A stretch of DNA of 46,503 nucleotides, from NCBI GenBank assembly GCA_025357635.1, contig JANXOV010000026.1:1-46503 (forward strand), written 5' to 3'. The notes beneath the pieces are model-generated. The model was given only the letters and a program-made list of their open reading frames with translations. It was not told where the DNA came from and made no database searches. The position numbers and the translations under genes were made by a program. Numbering within the stretch: the first letter of the stretch is position 1; the number at the start of each line of letters is the position of its first letter. This document shows, piece after piece, positions 1 through 8,196 of this stretch. The stretch comes from Pseudomonadota bacterium (GTDB taxonomy: Bacteria; Pseudomonadota; Gammaproteobacteria; Steroidobacterales; Steroidobacteraceae).

Positions 1-38
1 GATCGGCCGACCGGGCCGGCCGCTGAACGGGGGGGGAC

Positions 39-470
39 ATGCAGATCAGCTCATGGTTGCTGCTGGGAGTGCTGTGCACGGGACCCGCCCTGGCTGAAGA
101 GTGGATCGACGTGATCCACAGCAGTGCCGGCACCGTCTGGCACGCCGACAAGGCGTCGATCCTGCCCGCCAAGGCCGGTGTGCAGGCATGGTTCCGGTTC
201 AGCGCGGACCACAACCTGCTGCCGAGCAGTGGCGCGGACTACCGCTCCGGCCGGACCCAGCGGCTGTTCGACTGCCCGGGCGGCCGCTCCGCCGAGGTCG
301 CCTACGACTGGTACGTCGACGCGCGCTGGACGGGTGCGGTCGCGTTCACCGAGCGTGGCGATCCGTCAAACCCGAAGTGGTCGCTGCCGCGCCCGGGCAG
401 CATCGAGAACGCACTGCTGGTGTTCATCTGCGATTTCGCGGCTCGCGCAGGCATAACGGCGACGCCCTAA
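39..470 (+). CDS. Secreted surface-adhesin-E-like protein
   Basis: Encodes 143 residues beginning with a short signal peptide (hydrophobic LLLGVLC stretch, likely cleavage after ALA near residue 19), so the product is exported. The rest is one small domain: Trp-rich start, two Cys (in DCPGG and FICDF) that could form a disulfide, and the closing pattern W-x-x-P-x-PGSIENALLVFIC. This resembles the adhesin-E family, whose members are small periplasmic or surface proteins of mostly unknown role. A G-run just before the ATG can serve as ribosome binding site. The assignment is by pattern memory; a function in adhesion is not shown here. Confidence 0.7.
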   Translation: MQISSWLLLGVLCTGPALAEEWIDVIHSSAGTVWHADKASILPAKAGVQAWFRFSADHNLLPSSGADYRSGRTQRLFDCPGGRSAEVAYDWYVDARWTGAVAFTERGDPSNPKWSLPRPGSIENALLVFICDFAARAGITATP

Positions 471-508
471 CCTGATCTGATCGTGGCCCGGCCACCTGGG
501 GAGGATGC

Positions 509-718
509 TTGGACGACTACATGACCGCCGACGACTGGGCGGCGCTGGCGCGCCTGCAGGAACGCGCCAAGCGCGGACTTGCCGCCGCGACGATCTCGGC
601 TGCGCAGGCGGACAAGCTCGTGCGCCGCGGCTACGTGGCGGACAACGGCCACGGTGTCGTGGTGACGCCGGCGGGACGCACCGCCATTACCAACTGGGAA
701 CGCAGCCGCCGCAGCTGA
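509..718 (+). CDS. Small hypothetical protein, 69 aa
   Basis: Starts with TTG, preceded at good distance by GGGGAGG (498-504); an in-frame ATG at 521 is the alternative. The product is soluble and helical, with two charged segments (WAALARLQERAKRGL and AQADKLVRRGYV) and a C-terminal part reading VVVTPAGRTAITNW. This gives it the look of a small winged-helix or DNA-binding-like domain ('TPAGR' is common at the end of winged helices), but it is too short to name. It lies 38 bases after the adhesin-like gene on the same strand and may share its transcript. I do not recognise a family. Confidence 0.55.
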   Translation: MDDYMTADDWAALARLQERAKRGLAAATISAAQADKLVRRGYVADNGHGVVVTPAGRTAITNWERSRRS

Positions 719-727
719 GCGGCCGGC

Positions 728-1309
728 TCACGCGCCGCCAGCCTGCGCCTGCGCGTAACGCCGGTCCGGGACCAGCCACGCTAGCGCGACCAGCGCGTAC
801 AGCGCCTCGGCGCCGGCCGCCGACACGAACGCGGTGCCCATCGCCAGCGCGTACACCAGCGGCGACAGCTTGCCCTTCCAGTCGTCGCCCACCGCGCGGC
901 GCAGGGGCGAATCGCGGCCCTGCGAGCGGATGATGGCCCGCTGCAGCACGAAGAACGCGATCCCCGCCATCAGCAGCACCAGCCCATACAATCCCGCCGG
1001 CACCGCCGCGTGCCGGTTCGCGCCCATCCAGCCGGTCGTGAACGGGACCAGCGACAGCCAGAACAGCAGGTGCAGGTTGGCCCACATGATGCCGCTGGTG
1101 ACGCGCTGCACGCTGTGCAGCAGGTGGTGATGGTTGTTCCAGTAGATGCCGAGGTAGATGAAGCTCAGCAGGTAGCTCAGCAGCACCGGCAGCAGCGGCC
1201 GCAGCGACAGCGGTGAGCCGCCCTCGGGAATCTTCAGCTCCAGCACCATGATCGTGATCAGGATCGCGATCACGCCATCGCTGAACGCTTCCAGCCGTCC
1301 CTTGCCCAT
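728..1309 (-). CDS. TMEM175-family (DUF1211) potassium channel-like membrane protein
   Basis: From the ATG at 1309 the product is 193 aa; that start is chosen because GGGAGG lies 7 bases upstream, whereas the longer open frame to 1366 has no such site. It begins MGKGRLEAFSDGVIAI, the FSDG signature of helix 1 in TMEM175-like proteins, which are K+-selective channels formed by oligomers of six-helix units. Further hydrophobic helices are visible (LLPVLLSYLLSFIYLGIYW, LHLLFWLSLVPF, LYGLVLLMAGIAFFVL, and one near the C-terminus). The cluster WNNHHHLLHSV after helix 3 is also typical. It sits in the inner membrane; neighbours give no further hint of its role. Confidence 0.85.
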   Translation of the reverse strand: MGKGRLEAFSDGVIAILITIMVLELKIPEGGSPLSLRPLLPVLLSYLLSFIYLGIYWNNHHHLLHSVQRVTSGIMWANLHLLFWLSLVPFTTGWMGANRHAAVPAGLYGLVLLMAGIAFFVLQRAIIRSQGRDSPLRRAVGDDWKGKLSPLVYALAMGTAFVSAAGAEALYALVALAWLVPDRRYAQAQAGGA

Positions 1310-1565
1310 CGAACGTCCTCCCTGAGCTGCCCGCGGCGAGCTCGTCTGCAGGCTGAACTTTGCCACGGATGGCGCGCCTGCGGCGCCCGGTCAGGAGATC
1401 CGCCTGCGCCGTTGATCGATGCCGGTGGCGGCGGCCATCGCCACCCGGGGCGAGCTCGCCCGTCACGTCGCCACGGGTCTGCACGGCGGGCTCGCGCCCA
1501 GGCCGGCCGCGTCGCGGGGTTGGCCGCGCAGGGGCAGTCCAGGCGGCCCGGTCGGCATATCGGCG

Positions 1566-1597
1566 GAGCGGGCGCCCGGGCCCGCCGGCGCCCGCTC
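1566..1597 (-). terminator. GC-rich hairpin at the end of the 2-oxoacid oxidoreductase operon
   Basis: A perfect 11-bp stem (GAGCGGGCGCC at 1566-1576 with GGCGCCCGCTC at 1587-1597) and a 10-base loop overlaps the stop codon of the beta-subunit gene. No T-run follows on the minus strand, so this is not a textbook intrinsic terminator. It may stabilise the 3' end of the mRNA or slow polymerase. The remaining bases back to the next gene show nothing recognisable. Confidence 0.4.
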
Positions 1598-2654
1598 AGC
1601 GATAGCGGGCCATCAGCTTGGCGAGTGTCGCCGCACCTGGGTTGAGGCGCTCATACGGCATGCGGTTCAGCGGTGTGGCCGCCGTTCGGTTCACCGCGTG
1701 CAGCTCGTGCTCGGGCGCGTCCTGCGCGTGGATCAGCCCGGTCACGTACTCACCCTCGTGCAGCTTCGCGTCGATGTAGGCGTAGGCGTTGGCGCGGTTG
1801 CGCGTGTCGAAGGCAGGCTCCAGCTTCCTGAGCCTGACCTGGCTGCCGTCGTGCAGCGGCACCAGCAGCGATTCGCCGGCCGGATAGTCGACGGCGATCG
1901 CCTCGGCGCGCGGTACGTAGTCGGCCTCGACGGCGGCGTGGTAGTGCTCGCGGGTATAGGCGTAGCTCTTTGTCGAGCCCTCGTGGTCGTTGAAGGTCAC
2001 GCACGGCGAGAGCACGTCGATCAGCGCGAATCCCGGGTGCCTGAGGCCCGCCTGGATCAGCGGCACCAGCTGGCGCTTGTCGCCCGAGAAACCGCGCCCG
2101 ACGAAGGAGGCGCCGAGCGTGAGCGCGAGCTGCACCGGATCGATCGGCGGCTGGCTGTTGACTTCGCCCTTCTTCGCCTTGGTACCCACATCGGCCGAGG
2201 CGGAGAACTGCCCTTTGGTCAGGCCGTACACGCCGTTGTTCTCGATGATGTACACCATGTTCAGGTTGCGACGGATCGCATGGATGAACTGCCCGAGGCC
2301 GATCGACAACGTGTCGCCATCGCCCGAGACGCCGATGTAGTGCAGCTTGCGGTTGGCCGCGTTGGCGCCCGTGGCCACCGAGGGCATGCGGCCGTGCACC
2401 GAATTGAAGCCATGCGCGCCGCTGACGAAATACGCCGTGGTCTTGGACGAACAGCCGATGCCCGAGAGCTTCACCAGGTTCTGCGGCTGGAGCGCGTTGG
2501 CCCAGCAGGCCTCGACGATCGAGGCGGTGATCGAGTCGTGCCCGCAGCCGGCGCACAGCGTCGAGTTAGAGCCCTCGTAGTCGCGGCGCGTGAGGCCGAG
2601 CGCGTTGCGCGGCAGTTCCGGATGGGCAACCTTGGGTTTTGCCATGAAGGTCAT
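1596..2654 (-). CDS. 2-oxoacid:acceptor oxidoreductase, beta subunit (thiamine-diphosphate binding)
   Basis: 352 aa, TPP-binding subunit of a KorB/PorB-type enzyme that oxidatively decarboxylates a 2-oxoacid to an acyl-CoA and passes electrons to ferredoxin. Visible are the cysteine motif CAGCGH near residue 35, GIGCSSKT near 66, and the TPP motif GDGDTLSIG followed by IIENNGVYGLTKGQ. GAGGAG lies 6 bases before the ATG. It follows the alpha-subunit gene by 10 bases and is the last gene of a three-gene operon. The exact substrate (2-oxoglutarate, pyruvate or a branched-chain oxoacid) cannot be read from the sequence; the architecture most resembles 2-oxoglutarate/2-oxoacid enzymes of the KorAB group. 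Confidence 0.93.
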   Translation of the reverse strand: MTFMAKPKVAHPELPRNALGLTRRDYEGSNSTLCAGCGHDSITASIVEACWANALQPQNLVKLSGIGCSSKTTAYFVSGAHGFNSVHGRMPSVATGANAANRKLHYIGVSGDGDTLSIGLGQFIHAIRRNLNMVYIIENNGVYGLTKGQFSASADVGTKAKKGEVNSQPPIDPVQLALTLGASFVGRGFSGDKRQLVPLIQAGLRHPGFALIDVLSPCVTFNDHEGSTKSYAYTREHYHAAVEADYVPRAEAIAVDYPAGESLLVPLHDGSQVRLRKLEPAFDTRNRANAYAYIDAKLHEGEYVTGLIHAQDAPEHELHAVNRTAATPLNRMPYERLNPGAATLAKLMARYR

Positions 2655-2664
2655 TGCAGGCTCC

Positions 2665-4524
2665 TCAGCGCACCAGTTGTGCCGCGGGGCGCGCGCGATC
2701 CTGCACCGCCGCCATCACGCCATCGACCACGTAAGCGGCGGCCAGCGGCATGCCGTTGTAATGCAGGATCGAGCGCATGCGGCCTTTCTCGACGCCGGTC
2801 TCGAGCAGCAGCAGCGCGCGCAACTGCGCATCACGGTTCTGCTCAACAATGAAACTGGTCTTGTGCGCGTTCAGGAAAGTCTCGACTTCCTCGCCGAAGG
2901 GAAAGCCGCGCACCCGCATGTAGTCCACGGCCACACCCTGCGCACGCAGGCGATCGATCGCTTCGCGCACCGGCGCATCGCCGCTGCCGACCGTGACGAT
3001 CGCGAGCTCATTGGTACCATTTCCCTCGCCTTCGATCGGTGCGCTGTTCTCGATGATCGCCTTGGGCACCAGCCTTGAGGCGGTGATCCACTTCTTACGC
3101 AGGCGGTCGAGCACAATCTGGTAGTCGCGCGAATCCTCAGTGTAGGCGCCGTACTGCGTGTGCCCCGAGCCGCGCGCAAACCAGGCGCCCTTGGCGCTGA
3201 CGCCCGGAAGCGTGCGCTGCGGAATGCCATCGTCGTCGTGGTCGTAGTAACGCCAGAACTTGTCGATCTTCGAGAGCTGCTCGGCGTCGAGCAGCTTGCC
3301 GCGATCGGGCTGGTAGTTCTCGTCCCATTTGAGATCGGGACACATCCAGTCGTTCATGCCGATGTCGAGGTCGGAGAGCACCAGCACCGGTGTCTGCAGG
3401 CGATCGGCCAAGTCGAAGGCCGTGGCCGCGAAATAGAAGCACTCCTCCGGATTGGCCGGATACAGGCACACGTGCCGCGTATCGCCGTGCGAGGCATAAG
3501 CCGCCGAGCGCAGGTCACTCTGTTGCGTGCGCGTCGGCATGCCGGTCGAGGGGCCGACACGCTGCACGTCGAATACCACCGCGGGCGTTTCGGTGTAGTA
3601 GCCGAGGCCGAGGAATTCCTGCATCAACGAAATGCCAGGGCCCGATGTGGCGGTGAACGCGCGCGCGCCGTTCCAGTTGGCGCCGATCACCATGCCGATC
3701 GAGGCGAGCTCGTCCTCGGCCTGGATCATCACGTAGTTCTTGCGCCCGTCGGGCGTGGCACGCAACCGCTCGGCGAAACTCTTGTAGGCATCCATCAGCG
3801 AGGTGGAAGGCGTGATCGGATACCAGGCGCCCACCGTGGCGCCGGCATACACACAGCCCAGGCCGGCAGCGGTGTTGCCATCGATGATGATGTGGCCCTT
3901 GGTGGCGTCGAGCTTGGCGACGCGCAGCGGCAGCGGGCAGTCGAACGCCTTGCGCGCGTAGTCGTAGCCGAGCTGGATCGCCTTCATGTTGCTCTCGACC
4001 AGCTGCGGCTTCTTCGCGTAGGTCTCGGCCAGCAGACCGCGGATCACATCCAGATCGAGATCGCACAGCGCCGCCAGCACGCCGGCGTAGCAGATGTTCT
4101 TCATCAGGATGCGGGTGCGCACGCCCTGGAAGTTCTCGTTGCACAGGCGCGCCAGCGGCACGCCCAGCACGGTGACATCATCGCGCCGCAGCAGCGCGGG
4201 TCGCGGCCAGGTGCAGTCGTAGACGAAATAGCCGCCCGAGACCACTTCCTGCAGGTCGCGCGCGTAGCTCTCGGGGTTGAGCGCCACCATGATGTCGACC
4301 TGGCCGGCGCGCGCGCGATAACCGGCGCGCGTCACGCGGATCTCGTACCAGGTAGGCGCGCCCTGGATGTTCGAGGGAAAATAATTCTTGCCGACCACCG
4401 GCACGCCGCTGCGGAACACGGCCTTCATCAGCAGGCCGTTGGCGCTCGCGGAACCGGTACCGTTGACGGTACCGATCTTGATGACGAAATCGTTTACGCG
4501 CTCTGGCGCTGCTTTGGGCGGCAT
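2665..4524 (-). CDS. 2-oxoacid:acceptor oxidoreductase, fused gamma-alpha subunit
   Basis: 619 aa. Residues about 10-190 form the gamma domain (IKIGTVNGTGSASANGLL at its start); the alpha part follows with the conserved YPITPSTSLMD near residue 230, which helps bind pyrophosphate in the TPP site. It also has TSGPGISLMQEFLG and the MPTRTQQSDL stretch typical of the family, and a C-terminal transketolase-like domain (VGSGDAPVREAIDRL). Fusion of gamma and alpha is normal for the KorA type. Its start overlaps the 3' end of the upstream flavoprotein gene by 31 bases, pointing to translational coupling. With the downstream beta subunit it makes an acyl-CoA-forming, ferredoxin-reducing (or, in reverse, carboxylating) enzyme of the cytoplasm. 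Confidence 0.93.
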   Translation of the reverse strand: MPPKAAPERVNDFVIKIGTVNGTGSASANGLLMKAVFRSGVPVVGKNYFPSNIQGAPTWYEIRVTRAGYRARAGQVDIMVALNPESYARDLQEVVSGGYFVYDCTWPRPALLRRDDVTVLGVPLARLCNENFQGVRTRILMKNICYAGVLAALCDLDLDVIRGLLAETYAKKPQLVESNMKAIQLGYDYARKAFDCPLPLRVAKLDATKGHIIIDGNTAAGLGCVYAGATVGAWYPITPSTSLMDAYKSFAERLRATPDGRKNYVMIQAEDELASIGMVIGANWNGARAFTATSGPGISLMQEFLGLGYYTETPAVVFDVQRVGPSTGMPTRTQQSDLRSAAYASHGDTRHVCLYPANPEECFYFAATAFDLADRLQTPVLVLSDLDIGMNDWMCPDLKWDENYQPDRGKLLDAEQLSKIDKFWRYYDHDDDGIPQRTLPGVSAKGAWFARGSGHTQYGAYTEDSRDYQIVLDRLRKKWITASRLVPKAIIENSAPIEGEGNGTNELAIVTVGSGDAPVREAIDRLRAQGVAVDYMRVRGFPFGEEVETFLNAHKTSFIVEQNRDAQLRALLLLETGVEKGRMRSILHYNGMPLAAAYVVDGVMAAVQDRARPAAQLVR

Positions 4525-6302
4525 GCGGTTTCACCATCTCCGGCGTGGGGCCAATGAATCGTGGACTTCTGCATATCCCAGGCCGCCGTCGGGCAACGCT
4601 CGGCGCACAGTCCACAGTGCACGCAGAGGTTTTCATCCTTGACCATCACACGGCCGGTCTGCGGCAGCGCACCCGACACGACCAGCGGCTGCGCGGTGAC
4701 GCGCGCCGGCGCCCGCAGGCGTGTGCGCAGGTCGGCCTCTTCGCCACCATGGGTGATGGTCAGGCAATCGGTCGGACAGACATCGATGCAGGCATCGCAT
4801 TCGATGCACAGTTTGGCCGTGAAAACCGTCTGCATGTCGCAGTTCAGACAACGCTGCACTTCAAGCGCGGCCTGCTCGGCGGTAAAGCCCAACTCCACCT
4901 CGACGTTCACCTTCTTGAAGCGCTCCACCAATCCCACATGCGGCACCAGCCGCCGTTCGGCGGCGTTGTATTCGTTCTTGTACGACCACTCATGCATGCC
5001 CATTTTGCGGCTGCTCAAGGTGAGGCCGCGCGGCATGCGCGCCGCCACGGATTCACCCTGACAGAACTTGTGAATCGAGATCGCGGCCTGATGACCGTGT
5101 TCCACTGACCAGATGATGTTCTTCGGTCCGAAGGCCGCATCGCCGCCGAAAAAAACTTCCGGACGCGTCGACTGGAAGGTCGTCTTGTCGACCACCGGCA
5201 CGTTCCAGCGATCCAGGTTGATGCCGATGTCGCGCTCGATCCAGGGAAAGGCGTTTTCCTGGCCGATGGCGAGGATGACGTCGTCGCAGGGATAAAACTC
5301 ATCGCCCAGCACGCGCGTCGCGGTGATCTCGCCGCCGCTGATATCGTACTCGAGCGCCTCGAACATCATGCCGGCAAGCTTGCCGTCCTTCGTGACGAAG
5401 GATTTGGGGGCGCGATTCACCACAATCTGCACGGTCTCATGTTCGGCGTCTTCGAGTTCCCAGGCCGAGGCCTTGAAGAACTTCCGCGGTTTGCGCGCCA
5501 TGACCTTCACGTCCTTGGCGCCCAGACGCATCGAGGTGCGGCAGCAATCCATGGCGGTGTTGCCGACACCGATGATGAGCACGCGCTCGCCGATCTTGTC
5601 GATGTGATCGAAGGCCACGGATTCAAGCCATGCAATGCCGATGTGGATGCGATCGGAGTCGCGCCGCCCGGGAAGTTCGAGTTCCTTGCCCTTGGGTGCG
5701 CCTGAGCCGACGAACACGGCGTCGAACTCCTTCGCATCGAGGAGCTGCTTCATGCTCCTGATGGGCGAGTTCAATCGCAGGTCCGCGCCCATGGAAACGA
5801 TGTAGCCGATCTCTTCATTGAGCACATTCGCAGGCAGACGAAAGGCGGGGATATTGGTGCGCATCAGGCCGCCGGCAACGGCAAACTGCTCGAATATCGT
5901 GACCTCGTAGCCCAGCGGCAGCAGATCGTTGGCCACGGTGAGCGAAGCCGGGCCCGCACCGATGCAGGCGACGCGTTTGCCGTTTTTTTGTTCGGGCGCA
6001 CGCGGCAGCAATGCGCTGATGTCATCGCGGTGATCCGCCGCGACCCGCTTCAGCCGGCAGATCGCGACGGGTTTGTCCTCGATGCGCCCTCGGCGGCAGG
6101 CCGGTTCGCAGGGCCGGTCGCAGACGCGGCCGAGGATGCCCGGAAAGACATTGGAGGCGCGGTTCACCATGTAGGCATCGGTGAACTCTCCCTGGGCGAT
6201 GAGCCGGATGTACTCGGGGACGTCCGTGTGGGCGGGGCACGCCCACTGGCAGTCCACGACCTTGTGAAAATAGTCAGGTTCCGCAGTATCGGTCGGCTCC
6301 AT
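4494..6302 (-). CDS. GltD-like FAD/NAD(P) oxidoreductase with fused ferredoxin domain
   Basis: 602 aa. The N-terminus has the cysteine patterns CQWACPAHTDVPEY and CDRPCEPACRRG that hold 4Fe-4S clusters in glutamate-synthase small subunits. A Rossmann FAD site follows (CIGAGPASLTVAND near residue 110), then a second nucleotide site (IIGVGNTAMDCCR near 250) and the GGDAAFGPKNI motif. The C-terminal 110 residues add bacterial ferredoxin motifs: CIECDACIDVCP and CVHCGLCAERCP. First gene of the operon with the 2-oxoacid oxidoreductase. I infer that it moves electrons between NAD(P)H and the ferredoxin-level acceptor of that enzyme. AGAGGA lies just upstream of the ATG. Confidence 0.9.
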   Translation of the reverse strand: MEPTDTAEPDYFHKVVDCQWACPAHTDVPEYIRLIAQGEFTDAYMVNRASNVFPGILGRVCDRPCEPACRRGRIEDKPVAICRLKRVAADHRDDISALLPRAPEQKNGKRVACIGAGPASLTVANDLLPLGYEVTIFEQFAVAGGLMRTNIPAFRLPANVLNEEIGYIVSMGADLRLNSPIRSMKQLLDAKEFDAVFVGSGAPKGKELELPGRRDSDRIHIGIAWLESVAFDHIDKIGERVLIIGVGNTAMDCCRTSMRLGAKDVKVMARKPRKFFKASAWELEDAEHETVQIVVNRAPKSFVTKDGKLAGMMFEALEYDISGGEITATRVLGDEFYPCDDVILAIGQENAFPWIERDIGINLDRWNVPVVDKTTFQSTRPEVFFGGDAAFGPKNIIWSVEHGHQAAISIHKFCQGESVAARMPRGLTLSSRKMGMHEWSYKNEYNAAERRLVPHVGLVERFKKVNVEVELGFTAEQAALEVQRCLNCDMQTVFTAKLCIECDACIDVCPTDCLTITHGGEEADLRTRLRAPARVTAQPLVVSGALPQTGRVMVKDENLCVHCGLCAERCPTAAWDMQKSTIHWPHAGDGETACRPKQRQSA

Positions 6303-6341
6303 GTTTCCTCTAATTGCAGCGCACCGCCAAAGACGCGGCGA

Positions 6342-6369
6342 AGTATAGCGACAGCGGTAGCATTGTCAC
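6342..6369 (-). promoter_or_regulatory. Sigma70-type promoter of the oxidoreductase operon
   Basis: On the minus strand GTGACA (6369-6364) and TATACT (6347-6342) are separated by 16 bases, each one mismatch from consensus. The -10 box lies 39 bases before the ATG at 6302, leaving a short leader with a good ribosome binding site. No operator-like repeat is evident around it. Confidence 0.6.
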
Positions 6370-6402
6370 CCCGAGCAGACAAAATAATGCAGCGCAGTAG
6401 CC

Positions 6403-7428
6403 CTAGTGTAGCGGCGCAGAGCCCGCGTACTGTAGATCCGACAGCGATTCCAGGAAGTCGATCAAGTCTTGTTTCTCGCCGACCGCGAGATGGAACGTGC
6501 GCAGGCGCGGGTCGAGTGTTTCGCCCGGCGCCCGGTCGCGTTCGATGTGCTCGTAGTGATCGAGCACCGAGCGAAGATCGACGAACCGGCCATCATGCAT
6601 GTATGGCGCCGTGAGCGCGACATTGCGCAGCCCCGGCACCTTGAAGCGTCCCTGCGTGCCGGTGTCGGCAAAAATCGGCGCCGGTGGCGGCTTGCCGGCA
6701 ATGGCCGCAGGGCCGGCCAGATTCAGCCCGAAATGGCATTGCGCGCATGCCAGGCGCGGCCCGAAGAACAGCGCCATGCCACGCTTGGCGGCCCCCGTCA
6801 GTGCCGACTGATCATCGTCAAAAATATAGCGGTCAAAGACCGATCGGGCGAACACCAGCGTGCGTTCGTAACAGGCGATCGCCTGGATCAAATGCCCGAG
6901 CGATATCGGGTTGGCGGACCCCGGAAACGCCTGAGCGAATCCCGCCCGCACGGCCGGATCGGCCGCCAGTTCGCGCAGCAGCGCCGCTTCGCGCCCGCGC
7001 AAGCCGATTTCCACCGGATGCTGATTGAACAGCGGTCTGCGCATCTGCGCCTCGAGGGAATCAAACCCTGCGTTCGTCCATCCGAAACTCACGGCGTAAG
7101 CGACATTGACCAAGCTCATGGCGTTGTGGTTCAGGCGCCGCCCGGTGGCGCCGACGGCGCGGGCGCGGCCATCGGTGAAGGCCGACTCCGGGCGGTGGCA
7201 ACTGGCGCAGGAATACTGGCCGGTGACGGACAAGCGCGTGTCGAAGAACAGGCGTTTGCCCAGAACGGCCTTGGCCTCGCTCATGGGATTGCCGGCCGGG
7301 ACCCGGGGCGGCGGAAACCCCGGCGGCAGATCCCATCGGTAGGCCGGTGGCTGTGCAGCGGTGGCAGCGCTGCCGGCCAGCACCATGGCGCAGCTCCACG
7401 CAGCGACCCGCCTCAAGCGCTGTCGCAC
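6403..7428 (-). CDS. Periplasmic di-heme cytochrome c peroxidase-like protein (MauG/MbnH family)
   Basis: I start it at GTG 7428, which yields a proper signal peptide (RQRLRR then a hydrophobic stretch ending SAATAAQ), 341 aa; ATG 7386 with GGAG upstream is possible but would shorten the signal. Two heme sites are present, CASCH near residue 80 and CAQCH near 227. Other family marks are LPPGFPPPRVPAGNPMS, KRLFFDTRLS, MSLVNVAY and APYMHDGRF. Members of this superfamily either reduce H2O2 or use high-valent hemes to modify partner proteins (MauG, MbnH). The lead sequence is closest in style to the MbnH/MXAN_0977 branch, but no MbnP partner is adjacent. It lies 22 bases after the TPR gene and probably shares its transcript. 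Confidence 0.85.
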   Translation of the reverse strand: MRQRLRRVAAWSCAMVLAGSAATAAQPPAYRWDLPPGFPPPRVPAGNPMSEAKAVLGKRLFFDTRLSVTGQYSCASCHRPESAFTDGRARAVGATGRRLNHNAMSLVNVAYAVSFGWTNAGFDSLEAQMRRPLFNQHPVEIGLRGREAALLRELAADPAVRAGFAQAFPGSANPISLGHLIQAIACYERTLVFARSVFDRYIFDDDQSALTGAAKRGMALFFGPRLACAQCHFGLNLAGPAAIAGKPPPAPIFADTGTQGRFKVPGLRNVALTAPYMHDGRFVDLRSVLDHYEHIERDRAPGETLDPRLRTFHLAVGEKQDLIDFLESLSDLQYAGSAPLH

Positions 7429-7450
7429 AGTCCGCGGGGACAGCCTCGCG

Positions 7451-8152
7451 TTACTTCCAGGTCCTGACTGCGTCGCCGGACCCGAGTGAGGCGGTTTGCC
7501 TGGCAACCGTTGCGCGTTCACCCAGCCACAGTTCGAACGCATCGATCTGCGCCGCGTCGAGGCCCTTGCCGTCCAGACGACGATCGGCGACCCATTGCTG
7601 CATGGCCACCAGGAGCTGGTCCGACAGGGGCCGTGCGTCGCGGAACAGGTCCATATAGGCCGTCTTGGCATCGTCGATGCGATTCAAACCCAGATAGGCT
7701 TCGCCGCGATACTCGACCGCCTCGAAGTACTTCGGATTCAGCGACAACGCGTGATCGTATGCCTCCAGAGACTCCGCGTAAGCGCCGAGATGGCGGTTGG
7801 CAAAACCGATGTAGTTCCAGGCTTCCACCATGTCCGGCTTGTTGGACGCCGCGTCGGTGAACTGCTCGAGCGCCTTGTTGTACGCCTTGCCGGCCTTTTC
7901 CATCGCCTTGGCCTTTTTCTCAGGTGTCGATGCCTTGGCGGCATCGGCTTCATAGTCCTTCGCTTTCTTGATGGACTTGATGCCGGCGTTGTAGGAGTTC
8001 TTGGCTTTTTCCTCCGGCGGCACCTCTCGCGGCTCGAAATTGGACACCGACGGTCCGCTGGGCATAGCACCACCGCCCGCAGCAAGACTCCACTGTCCGA
8101 CCAACAAGGATGCAATCGCAACCACGCCCGCGCGCGCTAAACTCATGGCCAT
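7451..8152 (-). CDS. Exported tetratricopeptide-repeat protein
   Basis: 233 aa with a signal peptide (hydrophobic VVAIASLLVGQWSLAAGG). A Lys/Ala-rich helical region (residues about 50-95) is followed by TPR units: the pattern AWNYIGFANRHLGAYAESL plus AYDHALSLNPKYFEA, then EYRGEAYLGLNRIDDAKTAY. Such repeats bind other proteins. GGAGGAG stands directly before the ATG; a second ATG two codons in is equally well placed. Upstream of and probably co-transcribed with the di-heme cytochrome, so it may hold or present that enzyme's partner in the periplasm; this is inference. The divergent cyclophilin gene starts 44 bases away. Confidence 0.8.
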   Translation of the reverse strand: MAMSLARAGVVAIASLLVGQWSLAAGGGAMPSGPSVSNFEPREVPPEEKAKNSYNAGIKSIKKAKDYEADAAKASTPEKKAKAMEKAGKAYNKALEQFTDAASNKPDMVEAWNYIGFANRHLGAYAESLEAYDHALSLNPKYFEAVEYRGEAYLGLNRIDDAKTAYMDLFRDARPLSDQLLVAMQQWVADRRLDGKGLDAAQIDAFELWLGERATVARQTASLGSGDAVRTWK

Positions 8153-8196
8153 GTCTCCTCCAATTCGCAGCTAGAACTCTACGGGATACTAATCTT

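Noticed and set aside
1419-2852. Open frame of 477 codons on the plus strand across the beta-subunit gene
   Set aside because: It is antisense to a certain gene, is Arg/Ala/Gly/Val-rich without any domain, and arises from the GC-rich codon bias of the real gene.
3160-4557. Open frame of 465 codons on the plus strand across the alpha-subunit gene
   Set aside because: Antisense shadow with His/Arg/Gly-rich, non-protein-like composition; no binding site and no motif.
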